From: JOPF133 sp052144935
GTDB lineage: Bacteria; Acidobacteriota; Terriglobia; Bryobacterales; Bryobacteraceae
DNA length: 38,204 nt
Assembly (NCBI GenBank): GCA_052144935.1
Contig: JBKQPR010000163.1
Span: forward strand, 1 to 38,204
Direction: 5' to 3'
The position numbers and the translations under genes were made by a program. Positions 16,508-23,741 of the stretch are shown in pieces. Positions within the stretch are counted from its first letter, which is position 1, and the number at the start of each line of letters is the position of its first letter. A model generated the notes under the pieces. That model was given only the letters and a program-made list of their open reading frames with translations. It was not told the DNA's origin and made no database searches.

Positions 16508-17386
16508 CTAACCTGCAAGGACTGCTTCCGCCGCAAAGTGGGTTTTGGGATGCCGGCGGATGCGCGCGAACGCCATCTCCACTTCGTGGCCGAACCCGCA
16601 GATCCAGTTGCCGTCGGCCGCCGCGCCCAGCCAGAGGTGCTTGTTCTCGATGGTCTGGAGAGGATACAGGTCGAACGCCAGCACCCAGGTGGGCTGCACG
16701 TGCGCGGCGGTGGGCGTAAGGTCGGAGAGGAAGCAAAAGGTCTCGCCGCCGCTTTCGACGGTGATTACGCACATGTCGCGGTTGTGGCCGGGGGCGCGCC
16801 GCATCCACACGCCCGGCGAGACTTCGCCATCGCCGTCCACCAGGGTCATCTGGCCGGAATCGACCAGCGGGTCGTAATTCAGATCGTTGTAACTCACCCC
16901 GTCGCGCGACAGGCGCTCGTGGGCGTGCTCCCATTCGCCGCGGCTGGCAAAGTAACGGGCCCGCGGAAAGGCCGGCCGCGCGGAGGCTCCACGTGTGGCG
17001 CCACGTGTGGCTCCATCCAGGATGGTGTTGCCTCCGCAATGGTCCCAGTGCAGGTGGCTGTTGATGACGATGTCGATGGACTCGGGGTCGAAGCCGTGCT
17101 GAGCGATGACCTCGGTCAGCGGGGCCGCGTCGGGCGCCAGGCTCATACGCTCCCGCATGCGCTCGTCGGGCTTGTCGCCGCAGCCGGTCTCCACCAGGAT
17201 GGTATGGCCGCGGCCCTCGATCAGGTAGCAGTTGAAGGCCACCGGGATGCGATTCCGATCGTCCGGCTCGGCCTTCTTGCTCCAGAGGGTTTTGGGGACC
17301 ACGCCGAAGAAAGTTCCCCCATCCCACCAGTGGACGTGGTCCAGAATGCGGGCGATCCGGAACTCGCCCACGCCAACGCCCGCCAT
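16508..17386 (-). CDS. MBL-fold metallo-hydrolase
   Basis: A 292-residue metallo-beta-lactamase-fold enzyme. The metal motif NSHLHWDHCGG gives HxHxDH, with later ligands in APGHNRDM and FLSDLTPTAAHV, as in lactonase-like and related hydrolases. The start GVGEFRIARILDHVHWWDGG and the motif NCYLIEGRGHTILVETGCGD fit secreted or cytosolic quorum-lactonase-like proteins, but the substrate is unknown. Two copies of a 12-bp repeat insert GATRGATRGA just after the metal motif, before AFPRARYFASRGEWEHA. The ATG at 17386 lies 8 nt after the YtxH-like gene's stop, so the two probably form an operon. Confidence 0.87.
   Translation of the reverse strand: MAGVGVGEFRIARILDHVHWWDGGTFFGVVPKTLWSKKAEPDDRNRIPVAFNCYLIEGRGHTILVETGCGDKPDERMRERMSLAPDAAPLTEVIAQHGFDPESIDIVINSHLHWDHCGGNTILDGATRGATRGASARPAFPRARYFASRGEWEHAHERLSRDGVSYNDLNYDPLVDSGQMTLVDGDGEVSPGVWMRRAPGHNRDMCVITVESGGETFCFLSDLTPTAAHVQPTWVLAFDLYPLQTIENKHLWLGAAADGNWICGFGHEVEMAFARIRRHPKTHFAAEAVLAG
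16985..17008. repeat. 12-bp tandem repeat inside the MBL-fold gene
   Basis: GGCTCCACGTGT followed by GGCGCCACGTGT, with a partial third unit GGCTCCA. On the coding strand this reads GATRGATRGA. The unit is the same as in rhamnulokinase (1772-1819), where it is read in a different frame as VEPH, so the DNA rather than the peptide is what is shared. Confidence 0.9.
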
Positions 17387-17394
17387 CGGCCGGC

Positions 17395-17673
17395 TTATCC
17401 GCGCACCAGCTTGCGGCCGCGCTCGAACAGGTCCGAGGCGTCGTCCATCAGCTTGCGTCCCCGCTCGAACATGTCCTTGCCGGCGTCCATCAGGTCCTTG
17501 CCGGTCCCGGTGATGGCCTCGCGGCCCTGCTGGGTGCGCTCGGTGAGAAGGCGGCGGGTATCCTTGCCGCTGCGCGGCGTGTACAGCACCGCCACGGTCG
17601 CGCCGATCACCGCGCCCGTGATAAACCACGCCAGTGCACTGCTGCCTTCGTTGTCTTCCGTCTGGTCGGCCAT
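17395..17673 (-). CDS. YtxH-like membrane-anchored protein
   Basis: A 92-residue protein with one N-terminal membrane segment (ALAWFITGAVIGATVAVLYT) followed by the YtxH motif PRSGKDTRRLL. The rest is a charged, heptad-like helix with two near-repeats (GKDLMDAGKDMFERGRKLMD and SDLFERGRKLVRG). GGAGGAAAC lies just ahead of the ATG, a strong ribosome-binding site. YtxH-like proteins are small stress-linked membrane proteins of unknown mechanism. It is cotranscribed with the MBL-fold gene and divergent from the DUF2007 gene. Confidence 0.8.
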   Translation of the reverse strand: MADQTEDNEGSSALAWFITGAVIGATVAVLYTPRSGKDTRRLLTERTQQGREAITGTGKDLMDAGKDMFERGRKLMDDASDLFERGRKLVRG

Positions 17674-17740
17674 TTTGTTTCCTCCGCCACGGGAACCGGT
17701 TTAGGGACGGTCCCCTCCTATTCTGCGATATCCTTGAGGC

Positions 17741-18067
17741 ATGGCGCAAGATCCCGAACCCGACGAATCCGGCGAGCACGAAGCAGACCGGACCGAAGGC
17801 GTAAACCCCTCGCACGACCTCGACATGGTGACGCTGTACACCGCCACGACGATCGACTCGGAAATGGAAGCCGGCGCTCTCAGCAGCCTGCTGGAGTCGA
17901 CCGGCATTCCGGCCCTCGTGATCGGGTCGCCGTTTCCGAACCTGGGGTACCAGGTGCAGGTGCCGCGGGAGCGGGCGGAAGAAGCGCGCCGCCTGATCGA
18001 GGAAGCCGAGGCAGCCGGGCCGGAAGCGGCCTCCGAGGCGGAAGCGGCGTCGGAGGAAGGCCGGTAG
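17741..18067 (+). CDS. DUF2007 putative signal-transducing protein
   Basis: A 108-residue protein with an acidic N-terminal extension, then the DUF2007 core MVTLYTATTIDSEMEAGALS, LLESTGIPALVIGS and YQVQVPRERAEEARRLIEEA, and an Ala/Glu-rich tail. DUF2007 proteins have a PII-like ferredoxin-fold look and are called putative signal transducers. The start could also be the internal Met of MVTLYT, but the longer frame is open and reasonable. It is divergent from the YtxH-like gene with 67 bp between. Confidence 0.8.
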   Translation: MAQDPEPDESGEHEADRTEGVNPSHDLDMVTLYTATTIDSEMEAGALSSLLESTGIPALVIGSPFPNLGYQVQVPRERAEEARRLIEEAEAAGPEAASEAEAASEEGR

Positions 18068-18150
18068 AGCCAGTTACCGGTTCCCGCCATAGACCGCTCG
18101 CGCGGCACGGGATTGTTGCCCCTGGACTGAGTTTTTGAAAACCGCGGACC

Positions 18151-18567
18151 CTATGAGTCGCGGAACAGCGCCCGGAAACCTTCCTGCTCAAAATGCCGGT
18201 CGTTGGTCGGAACCTCAATCAGCCCTTCGTTGCGCATCGTCTGCATCGAAATGCAATCGACCAGGCTGTACCCTTTGTCGGGACGGGACCGGTACAATTC
18301 CAGGCCTGCAAGGAAGGATTCCCGGCTTTAAGGAACAACCAAAACGGTGAGGCTCTTGATCGGATCGGCGACGTTTCCGCCAGCCTAGGCCCTGACGCTG
18401 GGCCGCGCGCCGGCAAAAAATGCCAGATACTCACAAAGCACTTCATCGGTCGTGACTATTTTGTCGGGCGCGAGGGCACGGCTGAGATCCATGGCGCGTT
18501 CATGAGCGGCATCCTCGGTACTCGTCAGGGCGGCCCAATAAAACGTATCGGCGAAAACAATCCTCAC
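18151..18567 (-). pseudogene. PIN-domain toxin, two in-frame stop codons (copy 1)
   Basis: Starting with GTG at 18567, which overlaps the antitoxin stop as GTGA, the frame reads VRIVFADTFYWAAL, TTDEVLCEYLAFFAGARPSV and, after the stops, GLELYRSRPDKGYSLVDCIS and FEQEGFRALFRDS to the TAG at 18151. PIN acidic residues are visible (FADTFYW, DEVLCEY, LVDCIS). A TAG at 18385-18387 and a TAA at 18328-18330 interrupt it. In copy 2 the second position is Gln (VIPQSHDSF), so at least one looks like a CAA to TAA change, and the first fits CAG to TAG. There is no frameshift. The gene should be inactive. Confidence 0.78.
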
Positions 18568-18824
18568 ACATCTCGCTTCGGAACGCCATAGATGTAATGA
18601 TCGATCTGGCTCGCTCCGTCCCGAGGCAGAAGGGCAAGGTCTTCGGGGGGAACCTGTTTCATGTTTTCGGCGATGACTTCCCAAATATGCCGCGGCGCCG
18701 GCGAAGATTCAAGATCGTGCTCCAGCACCCGCCGGGCGTATTGCTCGGCGGAAATGCCCTGGTCCCGCGCCTTCGCTCGAAGGGCCTCGATCTCCTCGTC
18801 CGGAAGATCAATGGTCAGCGTCAC
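18564..18824 (-). CDS. Antitoxin of PIN pair, copy 1
   Basis: An 86-residue antitoxin with the start MTLTIDLPDEEIEALRAKAR and middle GISAEQYARRVLEHDLE, typical of VapB/FitA-like ribbon-helix-helix antitoxins. The C-terminal part is HYIYGVPKRDV. The start codon is GTG. It overlaps its toxin by 4 nt. It is clearly paralogous to the antitoxin at 19473. Its toxin is broken, so the reading frame persists without a working cognate in this copy. Confidence 0.8.
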   Translation of the reverse strand: MTLTIDLPDEEIEALRAKARDQGISAEQYARRVLEHDLESSPAPRHIWEVIAENMKQVPPEDLALLPRDGASQIDHYIYGVPKRDV

Positions 18825-18926
18825 ATCGGGAGAACCTTCATCTCATCGTATCAGTTGTCCGGATACCCTACGCGAAAACCGCCACGTGCGCCTCCTGTGC
18901 CCGCCCGCAGCCCGAAGCTGCCCCAC

Positions 18927-19074
18927 TCACCGCGAGTGGATCAGCGTCGTTCTGGCGCAGGCGCTCCAACTGGCGGCGGGCGATCTCGGCCCACTGGCCG
19001 GAGTTGTCCAGCTTCAGGTAACTCTTCCAATGATGCACGGCCCGCAGGTTGTCGCCGGTGCGCTCGCATAAGAG
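18927..19074 (-). pseudogene. Duplicated 3' end of the MerR-TPR gene
   Basis: The minus strand reads LLCERTGDNLRAVHHWKSYL, then LDNSGQWAEIARRQLERLRQ, almost the same as the last 50 residues of the MerR-TPR protein at 19847-20731. It lacks everything upstream because the segment starts at the duplication junction. One extra nucleotide near the end removes the normal stop, so the frame runs on (DPLAVSGAASG). Confidence 0.85.
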
Positions 19075-19075
19075 C

Positions 19076-19476
19076 CTATGAGTCGCGGAACAGCGCCCGG
19101 AAACCTTCCTGCTCAAAATGCCGGTCGTTGGTCAGCACCTCAATCAGCCCTTCGTTGCGCATCGTCTGCATCGAAATGCAATCGACCAGGCTGTGCCTTT
19201 GTCCGAGCGGGACCGGTAAAGCTCAAACCCCGCGACGAAGGAATCGTGGCTCTGCGGAATGACACGCACGGTCGGATCATGCAATATCGCCTCCACGTTG
19301 CCTGCCACCTCCCGGCGCAGGTATTCGGGTGAAGCGCAAAAGAACGTGAGGTACTCGGTTAGAACTTCCTCGGTTGTCACAATGTCATCCGCGATCTGCT
19401 CAGCACGGGCATAGGCTGCGTCTCCGGGAAGGGTCGGCGCGATCCAGTAGAACGTATCGGCAAAAACCAGCTTCAC
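19076..19476 (-). pseudogene. PIN-domain toxin, single frameshift (copy 2)
   Basis: The frame from 19476 reads MKLVFADTFYWIAPTLPGDA, TTEEVLTEYLTFF and VIPQSHDSFVAGFELYRSRS, with PIN acidic residues (ADTF, EEVLTEY). At about 19193-19203 one base is missing relative to copy 1 (AAAGGC for AAAGGGT), so the ribosome reads TAWSIAFRC and stops at 19144. The correct ending YSLVDCISMQTMRNEGLIEV, with the last catalytic Asp, and FRALFRDS is in the other frame down to 19076. The pair shows a different lesion from copy 1, so each was inactivated separately. Confidence 0.78.
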
Positions 19477-19736
19477 GGGTTTCTCTTGGGCAACCCGTAG
19501 ATGTAGTGGTCATGCTCGCTGGCTCCGTCTCTAGGCATGGCGGCGAGGATTTCCGGAGGCACCTTGCGCATGTTATCGCGGATCGCTTCGGAGATATGGC
19601 GCCGCCGTGGCGCGGCCACTTCAAGATCGTGCTCCAGCACCCGCCGGGCGTACTCCTCGGCGGAAATACCCTGCTCCCGCGCCTTCGCGGCAAGGGCCTC
19701 GATCTCGTCGTCTGGAAGGTCAATGGTCAGCGTCAT
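19473..19736 (-). CDS. Antitoxin of PIN pair, copy 2
   Basis: An 87-residue antitoxin, MTLTIDLPDDEIEALAAKAR, GISAEEYARRVLEHDLEVAA and ending HYIYGLPKRNP. It is about three quarters identical to copy 1 at 18564. The ATG at 19736 overlaps nothing upstream, but the stop overlaps the toxin start by 4 nt. As in copy 1, the antitoxin frame is intact while the toxin is broken. Confidence 0.8.
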   Translation of the reverse strand: MTLTIDLPDDEIEALAAKAREQGISAEEYARRVLEHDLEVAAPRRRHISEAIRDNMRKVPPEILAAMPRDGASEHDHYIYGLPKRNP

Positions 19737-19846
19737 ATGGTGACAACCTTCATCTCATCGTATCAGTTGTCCGGATACTCTACGCGAAAACCGCCGCGCC
19801 GCCGCGTGCGCTCTCGGGGCCCGCCCGCAGCCCGAAGCTGTCCCAC

Positions 19847-20731
19847 TCACCGCGAGTGGATCAGCGTCGTCTGGCGCAGGCGCTCCAACTCGCGGCGGGC
19901 GATCTCGGCCCACTGGCCGGAATTGTCCAGCTTTAGGTAACTCCTCCAGTGATGCACCGCCCGCAGGTTGTCGCCGGTGCGCTCGCATAAGAGCGCCAGG
20001 TTGAAATGCGCGTCGGCATACTTGGGATTCAGGCTGAGGGCGCGCCGATAGTGGTCGAAAGCCTCGCCGAGGCGGCCCTGTTCGTCGTAGAGGTTGCCGA
20101 GATTGAATTGGGCCAGCGGGTAGGTGGCGTCCACCTCGACGGCCGCGCGGTAATACTTTTCGGCTTCGGCGAACTTGCGCTGGCGATAGAAAATGGTGCC
20201 CAGATTGACCAGGGCGCCGGCCGCGCTGGGATTCAGTTCCAGCACCCGCTCGTAGGCCTCGATGGCCAGCTCCACGGGGGCGCCGGTCTCCTCCAGATCG
20301 AGGCCGCGCTGGAACCAGGCTTCCGATTCGCGCAATAGATTGGCGGAGCGCTTGCGTTCGGGGAAACTGCGCAGGCCGCCCGCCTCGGAGGCTTCAAAAT
20401 CGAACAGCGTCTGGCCGGTAAGGGCCTCCATTTTCTGCCCGGCCACCATAACGGCGATCTTGCGCCCGTCGGAGACGATGCGCAGCTCGGAGAGCGGCTG
20501 CTTGATCCAATCCAGTTTCTGGCGCAGGGATTCGAGCGCCTGGCCGATCTGGCGGGGCTGAATGTGGTTATCGCGCAGCTTGAGGATGGTCTGGATAGCG
20601 ATCAGATCGGCGAAGGAGTAAGTTTCGGTGGCGGCGATCAGGTCGCGCTTCTCCCAGCTTCGCAACTGGCGCTCGGAGAGGCCGAACTGACGGCGGACGT
20701 CCGCGCGGGAGTATTCCTCTTTCGGAGCCAC
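19847..20731 (-). CDS. MerR-type helix-turn-helix protein with TPR repeats
   Basis: A 294-residue protein. Residues 1-75 form a MerR-like winged helix: YSRADVRRQFGLSERQLRSW, then SFADLIAIQTILKLRDNHI. After a linker, residues 140-285 hold about four tetratricopeptide repeats (AIEAYERVLELNPSAAGALV, AEKYYRAAVEVDATYPLAQF, AFDHYRRALSLNPKYADAHF, RAVHHWRSYLKLDNSGQWAE). A MerR DNA-binding head on a TPR body suggests a transcription regulator that senses or binds another protein. Its 3' end has been copied into the duplication upstream of 19074. Confidence 0.85.
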   Translation of the reverse strand: MAPKEEYSRADVRRQFGLSERQLRSWEKRDLIAATETYSFADLIAIQTILKLRDNHIQPRQIGQALESLRQKLDWIKQPLSELRIVSDGRKIAVMVAGQKMEALTGQTLFDFEASEAGGLRSFPERKRSANLLRESEAWFQRGLDLEETGAPVELAIEAYERVLELNPSAAGALVNLGTIFYRQRKFAEAEKYYRAAVEVDATYPLAQFNLGNLYDEQGRLGEAFDHYRRALSLNPKYADAHFNLALLCERTGDNLRAVHHWRSYLKLDNSGQWAEIARRELERLRQTTLIHSR

Positions 20732-20785
20732 GCGATTATTCTAACAGGGGTTGCAAAAATGGGCGCTATCGGGCCTGCCCGATCC

Positions 20786-20998
20786 TCAATTCCCCGACAC
20801 CGCGATGGTCACGCCCGGCTGCCTGGATACGCCCCCCACCTGGACCACCACCGGAACATTCCCCGCGCTCAGCCCCGTAGGCGCCAGCGCATTGAGCTGC
20901 ATCACGCCGGCGATCGCAAAGGGAGCCGCGCCAATATAGTTGGCCGTGGTGGTCTGGCCGCCGCTCGTCATGCTCACGCTGGCCACGCTGCCCCGTTG
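20786..20998 (-). pseudogene. C-terminal fragment of a TIGR03437-type protein
   Basis: The minus strand reads SVASVSMTSGGQTTTANYIG, APFAIAGVMQLNALAPTGLS and NVPVVVQVGGVSRQPGVTIA to a stop, the characteristic ending of the C-terminal domain found in many Bryobacterales secreted proteins. Sequence upstream of about 20998 changes to unrelated coding on the other strand, so only the tail survives. The parent proteins are often several hundred residues of repeats with this domain last. Confidence 0.7.
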
Positions 20999-20999
20999 A

Positions 21000-21570
21000 C
21001 ACGGCATCGATTTCTTTCGGCTTTCCGGACTCAACGCGACCGCTTCCGGGCAGTTCGAAATTGCCGTCAAGGTGCCCGAGGGAGTCACCCAGGACCACGT
21101 CAGGATGTGGCGGAACCTGTTGGCGGAGCGGTTCAAATTGACGGTGCACCGCGAAATGAAGGAAATGCTCGTGTGTGAGCTGGCCGTGGCGAAGGGCGGT
21201 CTCAGGGTAAAGGAGTCGGTGGAAGAAAGCCCCGCGACGCGCGCCGCTGCCGAGGCTCCTCCGCCTCCACCGGACGGACCTCCGAAGCTCCACCTGGACA
21301 AGGACGGCTTTCCCGAAGCTCCCGCCGGCTGCGGCTTTACAGTCTTTGCGAACGGCAAGACCCGGATGCGGGCCTGCGAGGAAACCATGGAGCACCTCGC
21401 CTCCACGTTGGAGTCGCCAGTGTCCCGGCCGGTTACGGACGCCACCGGGCTGAAGGGGAAATACGACTTCACTCTCTGGTGGTCGCCGTGCGCCGACCCG
21501 TCCGATTCCGGCACCGGACCGGCGATTTTCGGCGCGCTTCAGAGCCAGCTTGGGCTGAAACTGGACATGA
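21000..21570 (+). pseudogene. 5'-truncated DUF3738 (TIGR03435) gene
   Basis: The plus strand reads SGQFEIAVKVPEGVTQDHVR, MWRNLLAERFKLTVHREMKE, ACEETMEHLASTLESPVSRP and TDATGLKGKYDFTLWW. This is the core of the Acidobacteria-specific DUF3738 family. The N-terminal signal and first third are missing, since a stop lies at 20997 and no start is credible. The 3' end is also lost: the usual ending after LQSQLGLKLDM is replaced by unrelated sequence at about 21570. Confidence 0.8.
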
Positions 21571-21615
21571 CACGTTCTTCGAGCGGCTCGCGGCGCGGCG
21601 CGATCGGCCGTAGCC

Positions 21616-22893
21616 TCAGCCCACCACCACCCCGCGGCACTCCCCGAAACCGATCCGCGCCGCGCCCTCGCGCTCGCAATAGCCGCGGATGGTCACCTCG
21701 TCTCCGTCCTCCAGGAAGCGGCGGGTCTCGCCGCCCGCGATCGCCAACGGCTCCGCGCCGCGGCGCGTGATTTCCAACAGGCAGCCGGCCGCGTCGCGGG
21801 TGGGGCCGGATACGGTTCCGCTGGCCAGCAGGTCGCCGGGACGCAGGTTGCAGCCGTTGCTCGCGTGGTGCGCCACAAGCTGTGCGGGCGTCCAATACAG
21901 GTCCCGCAGATTGCCGCGGCTCACCCGCAGCGGCGCGGTTCCTTCCGTCCGCATCTTCCGCGAGCTGAGGTAGACCTCCAGGGTCAGGTCGATTCCGCCG
22001 CGCTCGCGGTCGCCGGCCGCGGTCAAATAGGGCAGCGGCGGCGGATCGCCCTCGGCTCGCGCGAAGGCCGGCGCGCGGAATGGCTCCAGCGCTTCCATGG
22101 TGACGATCCAAGGGGAAATCGTCGTAGCGAAGCTCTTGGCCAGAAACGGCCCCAGCGGCTGATACTCCCACGCCTGCAGGTCGCGCGCCGACCAGTCGTT
22201 CAGCAGGCACAGCCCAAAAATGTGTTCCTCGGCCGCATTCATCGGGATGGGTTCGCCCAGACGGTTGCCCGGCCCTAGGAACAGACCCACTTCGAGTTCG
22301 TAATCCAGCGACCGGCTGGGGCCAAAACGCGGCGTCTCGCCGGCGGCATCCATGGATTGCCCGCAAGGCCGACGCACGGGAGCGCCGCTGATCACAATCG
22401 ACGAAGCCCGCCCGTGATAGCCGATCGGCACCCACTTATAATTCGGCAACAGCGGGTTATCCGGACGGAATAACTTGCCCACGTTAGTGGCGTGATAAAT
22501 CGACGCGTAGAAGTCGGAGTAATCGCCGATGACTGCCGGCAGGAGCATCTCCGCCTCAGTCATGGGTACGAGCAGCGGCTCGACCACGTCGCGATATTGC
22601 TCGTCGCCGAGGAACTCGGTGAGCCGCTCGCGCAGCAGCCGCCAGTACGGGCGGCCTTGGGCCATGACGATGTTCAGGGATGGGGCTTGGGTGGCGGTGA
22701 CGAGCATGCCGGGCAGTCCGTGGAGCAGGCCCAGCCGGGCGCACGCGCCCAGATTGAGCACCTGGTCTCCGATGGCCACGCCGATGCTCTTTCGTCCGTC
22801 GGGGCAGAACGCGCCATAGGGCAGATTGGCGAGCGGAAAATCCGTCAGCGGATCGTTGGCCGCCTCCACCCAACTGCGCATCCTCAGAGCCAT
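21616..22893 (-). CDS. fahA: Fumarylacetoacetase
   Basis: A 425-residue enzyme that splits fumarylacetoacetate to fumarate and acetoacetate, the last step of homogentisate breakdown. The fold's conserved motifs are present: SDFYASIYHATNVG, YKWVPIGYHGRASSIV, DYELEVGLFLG, LLNDWSARDLQAWEY and LVAHHASNGCNLRPGDLL, so the metal ligands corresponding to the Asp, two Glu and Asp of animal enzymes are there. The ATG at 22893 follows GGAGG seven bases earlier and is preferred over 22881. It overlaps the preceding gene's stop. It is the third gene of the hmgA operon. Confidence 0.95.
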   Translation of the reverse strand: MALRMRSWVEAANDPLTDFPLANLPYGAFCPDGRKSIGVAIGDQVLNLGACARLGLLHGLPGMLVTATQAPSLNIVMAQGRPYWRLLRERLTEFLGDEQYRDVVEPLLVPMTEAEMLLPAVIGDYSDFYASIYHATNVGKLFRPDNPLLPNYKWVPIGYHGRASSIVISGAPVRRPCGQSMDAAGETPRFGPSRSLDYELEVGLFLGPGNRLGEPIPMNAAEEHIFGLCLLNDWSARDLQAWEYQPLGPFLAKSFATTISPWIVTMEALEPFRAPAFARAEGDPPPLPYLTAAGDRERGGIDLTLEVYLSSRKMRTEGTAPLRVSRGNLRDLYWTPAQLVAHHASNGCNLRPGDLLASGTVSGPTRDAAGCLLEITRRGAEPLAIAGGETRRFLEDGDEVTIRGYCEREGAARIGFGECRGVVVG

Positions 22894-23741
22894 CCCAAGG
22901 CCTCCAAACCGGCGATCGGCTCTTCGAACGAGCACGAGCCGAAGCTGATGGCGAACTCCGCGCGGGCCGCGGCGATCTGGGCGGTGGAGAGGCGATGGCC
23001 ATGCCAGCTCACGCCGTCCGCATCCCAGCGAAAGGCCTCGGCGGAGGTCTCCTGCAGGGTGGCTTCCACATCCCAGCGCGTGCCGCCGTGGTGGGCCGGC
23101 GCGGCGGCCACATCCTGGCCCGCGCCGCCGTGGTAAGCCAGTGCGGCGGCCAGGAACAGGTTGACGAAGCCGTGCATGGGCGGGGCGCCCTTTGGACCCG
23201 GCAATGGATGGTGCAGCCCCGCGGTGGCCTTGAAAGGCACACGGGCGGCTGCGCAGGCGCACAGGCAGCGCGCCAGCTCCGCCACGCCAGGGTAGGCTTC
23301 GGGCGTCAATCCGCCGGTCCGGACCTTGGCCCGCCCGCCGGTTTCGGCCAGCGCCGCCACCAGCTCGCGCGGGTCCGCGGCAATTGGAATCTCGAAGTAA
23401 CGGAGGGCCGGCGAGTGACTGCTGAGGCGCCGGATGTCCTCGGCCCGTTCGATTTTCATTTCTACCGAGTCGATCCCGGGCGGCAGCGGCTCGCCCGGCA
23501 GCGCCAGCACGCTCAGCTTCCAGTCGCCGGCTTCCGCGATGGGCGCGGCGGCTTGCCGCATGGCTTGCTGCATCTCGGGCAGACGCGCCAGCGGCACGAT
23601 AAACCGGCCCAGCGCCCAAGCGTGCGGGCCGCGCCGGCAAGCCGCGTATTGGCGCACGGCGGCGGACATTTCGAGCGCCGCGGGCGGAAACAGCCCGGCG
23701 TAATCGATCAGCCGGTCCAGCAACGCCCGGACCGGAGTCAT
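22884..23741 (-). CDS. Unknown 285-residue protein between hmgA and fahA
   Basis: The ATG at 23741 overlaps the stop of hmgA (ATGA) and its own stop overlaps the start of fahA, so all three are made together. The product begins MTPVRALLDRLIDYAGLFPP; it has no signal or membrane segments. Several segments look like beta-strands of a TIM barrel: WKLSVLALPG, SVEMKIERAEDIRRL, ALRYFEIPIAADPRELVAAL, GRAKVRTGGL, RVPFKATAGLHHPLPG. It does not resemble the glutathione-dependent maleylacetoacetate isomerase, which would be expected between these enzymes. I cannot assign a function. A short internal duplication (YHGGAGQDV, HHGGTRWDV) lies near residue 220. Confidence 0.8.
   Translation of the reverse strand: MTPVRALLDRLIDYAGLFPPAALEMSAAVRQYAACRRGPHAWALGRFIVPLARLPEMQQAMRQAAAPIAEAGDWKLSVLALPGEPLPPGIDSVEMKIERAEDIRRLSSHSPALRYFEIPIAADPRELVAALAETGGRAKVRTGGLTPEAYPGVAELARCLCACAAARVPFKATAGLHHPLPGPKGAPPMHGFVNLFLAAALAYHGGAGQDVAAAPAHHGGTRWDVEATLQETSAEAFRWDADGVSWHGHRLSTAQIAAARAEFAISFGSCSFEEPIAGLEALGWL

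Larger units (their letters stand above)
18151..19999. repeat. Tandem segmental duplication, two units of about 925 bp
   Basis: The segment starting at 18151 (CTATGAGTCGCGGAACAGCG) restarts at 19076 with near identity. Each unit contains the end of a PIN toxin, its antitoxin and the 3' end of the MerR-TPR gene. The first about 140 bp and the last about 130 bp of the units are nearly identical, whereas the toxin N-terminal and antitoxin parts have diverged much further. The junction is CATAAGAG joined to CCTATGAG at about 19075. Confidence 0.85.
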
